From positions 8,770 to 72,769 of the forward strand of contig CAYGQD010000008.1 of the NCBI GenBank assembly GCA_964351855.1: 64,000 nt of DNA, written 5' to 3'. Made by a program: the position numbers and the translations under genes. This DNA comes from JBCDHN01 sp964351855 (GTDB taxonomy: Bacteria > Verrucomicrobiota > Verrucomicrobiia > Verrucomicrobiales > DEV007). The notes under the pieces are model-generated. The model searched no databases. It saw only the letters and a program-made list of their open reading frames with translations, and had not been told where the DNA came from. Positions 54,926 through 63,300 of the stretch are shown here, one piece after another (the first letter of the stretch is position 1; every line of letters begins with the position of its first letter).

Positions 54926-56473
54926 CTAATAATTACCGGGAAGCGCGATGGGAACTTCCGTGGCTTTGAGTTGCTCGATGGGATGATCGCGGAAGAAGCG
55001 ACGCAGGGAATTGACGGCTAGGCGTCGGCGTTTTTCGGCGTCGGCAAAGGCATCTGCCCTGACCTCGACGTCGTCCAACATCTGTTCCGCGACTTTCTCG
55101 ATTGTGGCCTCGTTCCAACTCTGGCCGAGCAGCGCCGTTTCGATGGCCTGACAGCGTTTCAAGGGCAGTTGCTGATCAAACCCGGCCAGGGCGATTCTTG
55201 CCAAACTGACGTTGTCCGCCTTGTCGAGTTCGATCTGGAATCCGGCTGCTCCAATGATGCAGGGGTTGGCCATGCCGTGACCGAAAACGTAGCACTGCTC
55301 GAAGCGACGCGCCTTCGTCGGTTTGGGAACCAGCAGGCTCTTCATCAGCTCGTTGGGACGCAGCCCACTTTCGAACCGGGTGCGATAGAACGTCTCCAGG
55401 GCGACGTCGCGTTCGCCGTCATCGGTGGCAATCCGCACCCGCGCATTCGCGAGAAAGAGCGGAACGGCGACGATCGGCACCCGACCGCTTTCCAACAGGT
55501 GTTCCGCGATGGTCAGGCGATTGCGAAGGGGCCGCGATTCGACCTTGGTCACCGTTTTCGCGAGGTGAGGGAAGTCGCCTGCGAGCGTCTCTTGGAGCAG
55601 GGAGAGCGAATTTTCGGCGCCGATTTCCACCTCGCCATCGTGAACCAGAAAGAGGCGTAGTTCGGCGATTCCGGTGGTCGTGATGAGGCAAGGGGCGCGC
55701 TCGCCCTTCGAATCCGTCCGGATCCAACTGAGGCCGCTGTGGATCACGACCGCGTTGCGATAATCCTGACGCAGGCGTTGGGTCTCCGCGAGGGTCGCGA
55801 CCCGATAGAAGCGATCGCCCCGCGCATCGACGTAGCTGATCGGTTGAGGGAGGGCCGCGCCCCCTTGTAAACGACTCGACCACGTGTCCTGAAAGGGATC
55901 GACCGCCGCGCCTTGGTTGCGCCGCCGCAGCGGGTTGAAGCCATTTCCATCCAGGTGCGAGGTGGAGCGTTGCCGCAGTTCCGAAACTTCCGCGAAGAGC
56001 GTGTCTGCCGCTTGGGGTAAGCCGCGAAACCCGCCGAAGCGAAAGCTGAAGCCTTCGTAGCCTTCGATAACGGAACGTGCAGAGTGGAGATCGTCGCGAT
56101 AATAGGCTTCGAACAACGCGGCGGCCACGGCTCGTTTCGCTTCGATCGGAAGCGCGGGAGCATGCTGGTCGAGCAAGGCAAAGGCGCGATGCCCGGGGTC
56201 CGCGTTGAGCAGAAAATCTGCCGTCCAGAAGGTCCACCCGGCTGCCATGGGGAGCGGAATGTGGGCTGCCGGAACCATGCGATAGGCTCCTCGCCCGGCC
56301 GAGTTCACGTCGAACGCGAGGAGGACATCCGGACCGGCGTTTTCCGATCCGCGCGGCGCTTTGACATCGCGAATTCCTGCCCGTTCCAGGTGATCGAGCA
56401 GCGAATCGTGACAGGAATCGCCCTCCACCCGTAAGGTGGCATCGTTCACCGTGAATTCGAACGAACCTTGCAT
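54926..56473 (-). CDS. XdhA-like protein (xanthine dehydrogenase small subunit) without cofactor motifs
   Basis: 515 residues with the full layout of XdhA: ferredoxin-like domain (about 1-75), helical [2Fe-2S] domain (about 85-165), FAD-type domain (about 205-385) and C-terminal CO-dehydrogenase-flavoprotein domain (about 386-505). Recognisable pieces are VHDGEVEIGAENSLSLL, LETFYRTRFESGLRPNELM and ARIALAGFDQQLPLKR. Yet the first 170 residues have one Cys (Cys21) where eight ligands are expected. The two FAD glycine motifs are also gone: VVIHSGLSW replaces the AGGTD-type, and LTIAEHLLESG the ATIGGN-type. The frame is unbroken. No molybdenum subunit (XdhB) is next to it. It reads as an intact protein that has lost redox function. 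Confidence 0.75.
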   Translation of the reverse strand: MQGSFEFTVNDATLRVEGDSCHDSLLDHLERAGIRDVKAPRGSENAGPDVLLAFDVNSAGRGAYRMVPAAHIPLPMAAGWTFWTADFLLNADPGHRAFALLDQHAPALPIEAKRAVAAALFEAYYRDDLHSARSVIEGYEGFSFRFGGFRGLPQAADTLFAEVSELRQRSTSHLDGNGFNPLRRRNQGAAVDPFQDTWSSRLQGGAALPQPISYVDARGDRFYRVATLAETQRLRQDYRNAVVIHSGLSWIRTDSKGERAPCLITTTGIAELRLFLVHDGEVEIGAENSLSLLQETLAGDFPHLAKTVTKVESRPLRNRLTIAEHLLESGRVPIVAVPLFLANARVRIATDDGERDVALETFYRTRFESGLRPNELMKSLLVPKPTKARRFEQCYVFGHGMANPCIIGAAGFQIELDKADNVSLARIALAGFDQQLPLKRCQAIETALLGQSWNEATIEKVAEQMLDDVEVRADAFADAEKRRRLAVNSLRRFFRDHPIEQLKATEVPIALPGNY

Positions 56474-56512
56474 GAGGCGCAGTTTAGAAAGAGAACCCGG
56501 TTAGGACAAGCA

Positions 56513-57190
56513 TCATTCGCCGCGATCAGCGCGATGGCGATGCAGCCATTCCCGTGTGGCGTAGCGTGCTCCGGCCAATTCCGTGATTCGCTTCGTCAAG
56601 TCAACCGGCGGTTCGAAATCGTGAGGCGAATCCGCCAGTTGCTCGGCAAACACCTGCCATAATCCCTCCGGACAAGGCGCGAGCTGCAAACTGCCTTGGT
56701 GAAGCAACCCGAAACGCGAGCGCCGCTGGGCCGCGCCCGCGACTTTTCGCCCGTCAACCAGCAAATCGCCTTCCGCCCATCCGCCGGCGAAGCATCCTGA
56801 ATCCGCCACGTCGGAAGCCGCTTCCGTCAATTGGGAGGCGATCCCGAAGTGCGCCAACGCCTCTCGCAGCGCTTCGTGAATCCGCCGGTAGCTGTCCTGC
56901 GCCCGCTCTTGGGCAAAGGCTTCGTGTCTCGGCACAATCATGCTGTAGGTTAGGTCCGCGCGATGATCGACCAAGCCGCCGCCGGTCCAGCGTCGCACCA
57001 CTTCCACCTCCGTTTCCGGCAAGTCTTGGAAGTAGCCGATCGAAATCGTGGGGCGAGCCCAGCCGTAAATCCGCAAGATCGCTGCATCCGGATTCGCGCG
57101 GAGCAAGGCCTCGTCCGCCGCCATGTTTTCAGGACCGCCGCGGAGGAGCGGGTCGCGCCAGATCGCCAGCCTCGAAACCAACGTCCCCAC
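56513..57190 (-). CDS. Lipoate-protein ligase A family protein
   Basis: 225 residues of the biotin/lipoate protein ligase fold. RRWTGGGLVDH (about 66-76) is the lipoate/ATP loop and VAGAAQRRSRFGLLHQGSL (about 150-168) holds the conserved Lys-region, with Lys at 149. Members attach lipoate or octanoate to E2 and GcvH proteins, or have drifted to other roles. It starts with GTG directly after the stop of the lipoprotein gene. No lipoyl-domain protein is adjacent. Confidence 0.82.
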   Translation of the reverse strand: MGTLVSRLAIWRDPLLRGGPENMAADEALLRANPDAAILRIYGWARPTISIGYFQDLPETEVEVVRRWTGGGLVDHRADLTYSMIVPRHEAFAQERAQDSYRRIHEALREALAHFGIASQLTEAASDVADSGCFAGGWAEGDLLVDGRKVAGAAQRRSRFGLLHQGSLQLAPCPEGLWQVFAEQLADSPHDFEPPVDLTKRITELAGARYATREWLHRHRADRGE

Positions 57191-57739
57191 TTACTGCAGC
57201 TTCCGAAAGATCAACGGTTTGCGCGTCTCCATGCTTTGCGGATTCGCTTCCAGGTAATCGAGAATCGCTTCCGGAGTGGCCGTCAGTCGCACGGTGGTGC
57301 CGTATTTCTGCTTTTCGATCTCGCCGACCAGAGTTCCATCTCCCACGGCTTCTTCGAATCTGTCCATGTCCGGCATCCAGACGATTAAGTTCTGATATTC
57401 TCCGATCTGGTACTCCGCCAGATAGTATTCTTCGGGCAATTCACCCTCTTCTTCGAACCGGATGGAAAGGAACAAGCGCTCATCACGAGCCACCGCCGCG
57501 ATTTCTCCGCGCTCCATTTGAAAGGCGTCTTCCTTGCGTTCGATATAGGCGATTTCTCCCTGCCCGGCTTCGGTAAACGCGAGCCGAAGCGAGCCATCTT
57601 CCGTAAACCAGGTTCCCTCCAGATCTTCTTGAAGATCTTCCGCCGTGGTCGCTGCCAGCGGCTCTTTCAGGAGAACACCACTACAACCGCTGAGCCAAAA
57701 AACGGCGGTGACGCTGAGGATCAAAATCGGTAATTTCAT
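57191..57739 (-). CDS. Unknown lipoprotein
   Basis: 182 residues from the ATG at 57739, with a lipoprotein signal (MKLPILILSVTAVFWLSGC; Cys19 is the lipidation site). The open frame reaches 57775 and two other ATGs lie upstream. The rest is acidic with alternating beta strands (GTWFTEDGSLRLAFTEAG, EEYYLAEYQIGEYQNLIVWMPD), suggesting a small beta-barrel or lipocalin-like fold. Not recognised. First gene of the leftward cluster with the LplA-like, XdhA-like and agmatine-deiminase-like genes. Confidence 0.75.
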   Translation of the reverse strand: MKLPILILSVTAVFWLSGCSGVLLKEPLAATTAEDLQEDLEGTWFTEDGSLRLAFTEAGQGEIAYIERKEDAFQMERGEIAAVARDERLFLSIRFEEEGELPEEYYLAEYQIGEYQNLIVWMPDMDRFEEAVGDGTLVGEIEKQKYGTTVRLTATPEAILDYLEANPQSMETRKPLIFRKLQ

Positions 57740-57802
57740 CGCCTTACCCATCGCCGCCGACCTCCCTTTCAGCAACCCTTTTGCGACTCGCTTTCGGGCC
57801 GA

Positions 57803-59398
57803 TCACCCATTCGGCATGCCCGCGTGATGCATCGTCCGAACCTCCGATTCACTTAGGGCGCGATCCAGAATCACGAACTCGTCGATCCGCCCGTTCAGGC
57901 TGCGGATCACGTGCTCCTGGCGTTCTTCCGCTTGCCAGTTGCCGATCTCCGCCGCGCCAATCCGCAGGGGAGGGAGCTTGCCGACGTTTGATTGGCTGAT
58001 CGCCTTCCCGTCGAGGAAGTGGGTGACGGTCTTGCTCTCCCGATCCACCGTCACCGCGAGATGAAGCCAGCGTCCCAAGTCGCGCGGATTGATCTTCGGC
58101 GGCGAGAAGTGGTTGAAAGGCATCGCCTCGCCGATTCCGAGGATGAGTTCGCCATCGTTGCTGATCTGCCAGTGTACTTCGCCCTCATCAAACCCGTCTG
58201 TCAGGAGCAGCGAACTGAGCCAGCGATCCAGCCCTTCGATCCGGACCCATGCCGCCAGTGTCAGCGACTCGAACTCGCCCGGGACTTGAACTCGAACCCG
58301 GTCGGTGATGCGCTGAAACTCGAGCGCACCTTTCCCCGGCCAGCGCCCCTGGGTCCACTGCGCCCCGATGATCGCGCCATTCGAGCCTGGTAGATGCCGA
58401 TTCTCCAATTGCCGATCCCAGGCCGGTTGAGCTTCGAAGTCGAACAAAAGCACCGTCGCCGGATTTGCCTGCCACGCGTCGCGAGACTTCTGCCAGGATG
58501 CGTAACGCTGCTGCCAATCATCCTGCGCCAAGCGCAAGAGTTGCTCCCGATCAATGAACGCGGCTCCGTCTTCCGCCACCGCTTCGAGCACACCTCCATC
58601 CCGGCTGCGAATTCCGGTTCCCGCGCCGATCTCTTGCAATTCGCGGCCCTCGGCATCGTCCAGCCGCACCAATCCAACAACCACAAGAACCTCCCTGCTG
58701 CCGTCGCTCCCCACGCTCAGGGCAAACTCCGTCCCCAAGTCGACTGCGTGGAAGTCCGGCGTCACGATCGTAAATCCCTGAGCCGGTTCCGGGACGAAGG
58801 TCCGCAGCTTTCCGCTCTCACAGTTGACCCGCCAGGCACTTTCCAAGTCCAACTTTGCCGGCCCTTCGACGATCATCGTCGCTCCGCTGAAAAACTCGAT
58901 CTGGGCCAGGCCGGAACGCAGGTGGAAGTCACCCTGCGGCAAAGAATCGCCCTGGACGTAAGCAGTCGCGAGCGCGTCCCACTCCGGATTCACCAGTCGG
59001 CTCAAGACCGCCACGCCACCATCGCCCAAAATGGGCTCTTCCCGATCCGAGGTCCGCAGCCCCCACAGCGCCACCAGGTTTAAGAGCAGAACGATCGCCG
59101 CCGCGGCCACGAATTGCCAAGCGGGTCGATTTCGAAACGGGGTCAGCAGATTCTTCGGCTGGGTCGATGCCTGAGGCTCGGCGAAACGTCCCCAGTCCTC
59201 GATTTCGGTGATCGCTTCGCCGCCGTGTTCGTGAGTCAGCGCGGCGTGGGCCTCCATCAGGTTCAGGTAAACCTCACAGGCTTCGGGGTCGCCCTTGAGC
59301 CGGTCATTAAGCTCGCGCAGCTCGTCATCGGTCACCGTTCCATCGATCCAGGAGGAGGTCAGTTGGGCAACCCGTTCTTCGCGTTCGTTCCGGTTCAC
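57803..59398 (-). CDS. FecR-type regulator with LamG domain
   Basis: 531 residues, GTG start sharing bases with the sigma gene stop (GTGA). Residues 1-60 are a cytoplasmic anti-sigma-like segment (LTSSWIDGTVTDDELRELNDRL). One membrane helix (about 92-112) is followed by a FecR domain (about 140-270) with FFSGATMIVEGPAKLDLES and TPDFHAVDLGTEFALSVG, then a LamG concanavalin-type domain (about 315-520) with TLAAWVRIEGLDRW and RWLHLAVTVDRESKTVTHFLDG. PVC bacteria use this form to tie an ECF sigma factor to a glycan or surface signal. Confidence 0.88.
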   Translation of the reverse strand: MNRNEREERVAQLTSSWIDGTVTDDELRELNDRLKGDPEACEVYLNLMEAHAALTHEHGGEAITEIEDWGRFAEPQASTQPKNLLTPFRNRPAWQFVAAAAIVLLLNLVALWGLRTSDREEPILGDGGVAVLSRLVNPEWDALATAYVQGDSLPQGDFHLRSGLAQIEFFSGATMIVEGPAKLDLESAWRVNCESGKLRTFVPEPAQGFTIVTPDFHAVDLGTEFALSVGSDGSREVLVVVGLVRLDDAEGRELQEIGAGTGIRSRDGGVLEAVAEDGAAFIDREQLLRLAQDDWQQRYASWQKSRDAWQANPATVLLFDFEAQPAWDRQLENRHLPGSNGAIIGAQWTQGRWPGKGALEFQRITDRVRVQVPGEFESLTLAAWVRIEGLDRWLSSLLLTDGFDEGEVHWQISNDGELILGIGEAMPFNHFSPPKINPRDLGRWLHLAVTVDRESKTVTHFLDGKAISQSNVGKLPPLRIGAAEIGNWQAEERQEHVIRSLNGRIDEFVILDRALSESEVRTMHHAGMPNG

Positions 59399-59916
59399 GC
59401 CGTCCCTCCTTTCGCGAGCGTTTGCTCCACGCAGTGTTGCAGGCTGGCGCGAATCCGGAAGAGCGCCTGAGAAATCGCTCCCTCGCTCTTGCCGTCATCG
59501 CTGGCGATTCCCTGGACGGAGGCGCCCGGATGATAACGACGCTCGATCAACTGTCGCTGCTTGTCCGGCAGTTTCGTCAGGCAACGGCGCAGGGCGGTGA
59601 GGCGCACATCGGCGGATTCCGCTCGTTGTTCCTGGCGTTCGCTCAGGTAATCGAACAGACTGTCGTCGAACACCAGCTTCTCGCGCTGTTGCTTGCGCCG
59701 ATGGTTCAAGACATGGAAGTAGGCCACCCGGCAGGCCCAGGCGTTGAAATTCGTTCCCGGCTCGAAGTCCTCCGCCTTGCGCCAGAGCGTCAAGTTCGCC
59801 TCCTGGAGGATGTCTTGAGCCTTGGCGTAATCATGACAGAGCGACATGATGTAGCCGAAGACCGCCGTTTGCGCGCCGGTCAGCAGTTCAATGAATTCCT
59901 CGGTATCGCGGTTCAT
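59395..59916 (-). CDS. ECF RNA polymerase sigma factor
   Basis: 173 residues from the ATG at 59916; the frame is open far upstream, but that sequence is antisense to the Smr gene. Region 2 covers about 10-75 (AKAQDILQEANLTLWRKAEDF, ACRVAYFHVLNHRRK) and region 4 about 110-165 (LTKLPDKQRQLIERRYHPG, SEGAISQALFRIRASL). Its regulator overlaps the stop, so the two are translationally coupled. Divergent from the Smr gene across 81 bases. Confidence 0.9.
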   Translation of the reverse strand: MNRDTEEFIELLTGAQTAVFGYIMSLCHDYAKAQDILQEANLTLWRKAEDFEPGTNFNAWACRVAYFHVLNHRRKQQREKLVFDDSLFDYLSERQEQRAESADVRLTALRRCLTKLPDKQRQLIERRYHPGASVQGIASDDGKSEGAISQALFRIRASLQHCVEQTLAKGGTA

Positions 59917-59997
59917 GCGTGGTTGATCCCTCTTTCTCTTTACCGCATCCTGGTGGCCGATCTCACGAAAAACCTTTCCTCCCCCAAAATTACCCGC

Positions 59998-60288
59998 ATG
60001 AGCGACGACGAACCGGAGCCCGTCTCCATCCCCATCACCTCGGAGCTGGACCTCCACACCTTTCGCCCGAATGAGATCGGCGATCTCCTCCCGGAATACT
60101 TTCGGGAATGCCGCCAGCGCGGTCTGCTCCAGGTTCGCGTCATCCACGGAAAAGGCACCGGCACCTTGCGCGAGGGTGTGCACCGCTTGCTCGAGCGCCT
60201 TCCTGAAGTCGTCTCCTTTCGGCTCGGCGATGAGACCAGTGGAAGCTGGGGCGCGACCCGCGTCACCCTGCGTCCCATGGAAGATTGA
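59998..60288 (+). CDS. Smr-domain protein
   Basis: 96 residues from the ATG at 59998. It is almost only an Smr domain: LDLHTFRPNEIGDLLPEYF (LDLH motif, about 18-36) and VIHGKGTGTLREGV (about 48-61), ending GATRVTLRPMED. Stand-alone Smr proteins can cut nucleic acids, and the domain also ends MutS2; the role here is unknown. The same frame is open upstream to 59422, but that stretch lies over the sigma gene. Confidence 0.88.
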   Translation: MSDDEPEPVSIPITSELDLHTFRPNEIGDLLPEYFRECRQRGLLQVRVIHGKGTGTLREGVHRLLERLPEVVSFRLGDETSGSWGATRVTLRPMED

Positions 60289-60380
60289 TGCGGCAAATTC
60301 GCCGTGGTGAGAAACCACTCGCCATTTCCAGGGTTTGCCTCTTACTGTGCGGATCGGAACTTTAGCGATCTCCCTAGCTT

Positions 60381-63300
60381 ATGATCTTTAACATCCTCAA
60401 GCAGCGCCTCGCACCTCTTCTCGAAGCCGAGCGGACTCTCCAGCGACATCGTTACACCGCGCTAGCCATCGCGATCACCTGCTTGCTCGGACTGGGGCTT
60501 TGGATGGCGAACCGCCTCACCGGCTTTGGAAGTTCGGGTCTGGTTCTCCTCTGGGTCGTGGCTTCCCTGGTTTTCCTCTTTGCGATGTGGAACTGGCTGG
60601 GACGGCGCGAAGTTGATCTGCGAAAGGTCGCCCGCGCCATGGAAGACCGCTTTCCGGAGCTGGATGGCCGTTTGATCACTGCGGTGGAAGTCGCCGCTGC
60701 CGGAAACGAAGAATCTCCCGGTTACCTGGAAGAACGCGTCATCGTGGAAGCCGTGGATCACTCCGTCCATCACTTCTGGGATCGAGATTACCGGCGGAAA
60801 CAGCGAGTCTGGGCCAGTGCGTTTCAGACCATGTCGTTGATCGCCTTTGCCCTCGTCGCGCTTCTGCTCCTTTCTCTTCCTTCCGCCGTCCGTGACATTG
60901 CCTCGAACGAGGCTCCTACCGATGCCCTCCTCAGCGCGGAGATCGAACTTCACCCCGGCGATACCGAAGTCGAAAAAGGCTCGAAGCTCGTGGTCGAGGC
61001 CCGCTTCACCGGCACGGTCCCGAATGACGCCAGCCTGGAACTCCTCTCTCCCACCACCGGCGAGGTCATGGACCGCCTGGAGATGCGGCGAAATCTGGAC
61101 GACCCGGTCTTCGGCACCGTCGTCCCCCGCATCAATGAGCCCGTTCAATACCGGGTCCGCTTTGCCGAGGCTAGCTCGGAAACTTACGACGTCGGCATCT
61201 ATATCCATCCTAAACTGGAGCAGGCCGACGCCACCGTTACCCCGCCCGCTTACACCGAGCAGGAAGCCACCACCGTCAAAGATGTCCGCAAGGTCACCGC
61301 GCTGGAAGGATCGGAACTCGCCTTCTCCTTTCAGGTGAACAAGCCCGTCGTTGCGGCGGAGTTGTTCGGCGAGGACGAGTCCGTCATCCCCCTGGAAGTC
61401 GATCCGGAAGACCCCACCCGCCTCGTCGCCAAGTTTCGTCCCGAAACCGATCAGAAGTATCGCCTCCACCTCGTCGATCAGGATGACCGTGGCAATAAAG
61501 AGCCGCCTTGGTTCACCGTGAACCTGAAAAGGAATCAGCCACCCAAGCTGGAGCTGGCCTTTCCCGGGAAGGATTCGGAAGTCTCCGCCCTGGAAGAAAT
61601 GTCCTTGGAAGGAAAAGTTTGGGATGATCTCGGAGTCGCACGCGTCGGTGCATCGATCTCCATTGGCGAGAAGTCCGCCGACCTCATCCTCACAGACGCC
61701 AAATTGCCCGGAGAAACGAAACACGACTTCGGCACGATCCTTGCGCTGGAAGACTACGAAGCCGAGCCGACCCAACTTGTCAGCTATCACTTTTGGGCGG
61801 AAGACATCGGCCCGGATGGCCAGACTCGCCGGACGGAGAGCGATATGTTTTTTGCTGAGGTCCGCCACTGGGAGCACATCTTTCGCGAAGGCACGCCTCA
61901 GGAAGGAGAGGGCCAGGGAGAACCCAGCCAGAGTGGCGAACTGCGCCAGCAGCAAAAGGAAATCATGAACGCCACCTGGAAGCTGATGCGCCGCTCCGTC
62001 ACGGCGGGAATCGCCAGCCAGTTGGACGATGTGGACGTCGTCCGTCAGTCTCAGGAAATCGTGATTCAGAACGTCGATCAAGTCATTGGCGAAGTCCAAG
62101 ACGCCGAACTCGTCATGATCCTCACCGCCGCCAAAGAAGAGATGGTCAAAGCCGTCAGCTTCCTCAATTGGGTCGTGGAAAACACCGATGCCGAGCGCAT
62201 GCAAAACGCCATGACCGCAGAAAAAGCCGCCTACCAGCAGCTGCTCAAAGCGGAAAGTCGCGAGACGGAGGTCACGATGTCAAAGAGTTCCAAATCCCAG
62301 GGACAAAGCCAGTCCCAGCAGAAGCAGCTCATGCAGCTGGAACTGAAGCAGGAAGAAGATCGCTACGAAACCGAGAGCCAAGCGCAGGCGGACCAGCCGG
62401 AAACCCAGCAGGTCGAGGACCTCGCCGTTCTCGCCCGACTCAAAGAACTGGCCCGGCGGGAAGAAGCGCTCGCGGAGAAGATCAAAGAGATCGAAGCCGC
62501 CCTCAAAGAGGCCAAGACGCAGGAAGAAAAAGACGAGCTGGATAACCAGCTGAAGCGGCTCCAGGAAGAGCAGGAAGAAATGCTGCGCGACCTCGATGAC
62601 CTCGTCGAAAAAATGGAGAGCGAGCAAAACTCCGAGCGCATGGCGGAGGAACGCAAGAAGTTGGAAGAGACCCGCGAGCAAGTCCAGGAAGCTAACGAAC
62701 ACCTCAAGAACAACGAGCTGGCCGAAGCCGCCAATTCCGCCACTCGCGCCCAGCGGGAGCTCCAGGAAATCCAAGAAGAATTCCGCAAGCGCACCTCCAG
62801 CCAGTTCGCTGAAGAGGTGAAGGAGATGCGCCAGCAAGCGCGGGAACTCGCCGAAACTCAGGAAGAAATTGGCGGGCAGTTCGAGGACGCGCCCGATGCC
62901 AACAACCCCTTCGAATCCGACCAATCCGAGTTCAACAACCAGCAAGTCGCCCAGTCTCTCCGCGACCAGAAAGCCAAGCTGGACGCTCTGCTCGAAAACA
63001 TGCGCCAAGTCTCCGAACAAGCGGAAACTAGCGAGCCCGTTCTCTCCGATGAGCTCTACGAAGCCGTTCGCGAAGCCCGCACCGCCGGCATCGAGGAATC
63101 GTTAGACGAAGCCTCCACCCTGACCCGCTACGGACGCCTCGGGCGCGCTCAGCAGCCCGAGCAAGAAGCCAGCCGCGCCATTGATCAACTCAAGGAGAAC
63201 GTCGAAAAAGCCGCTGAAGCCGTCCTCGGTGACGAAGCCCAGGCCCTCCGGATGGCGCGCAACGAACTCGACCGCGTCATCGATCAACTGGAGCAGGAGC

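Noticed and set aside
60462..62204. 580-codon open frame on the minus strand
   Set aside because: Antisense to the large membrane/coiled-coil protein, whose membrane helices and coiled-coil are clear. The antisense product is rich in Phe, Gly and Asp in the way a complement of Glu/Lys/Val codons would be.
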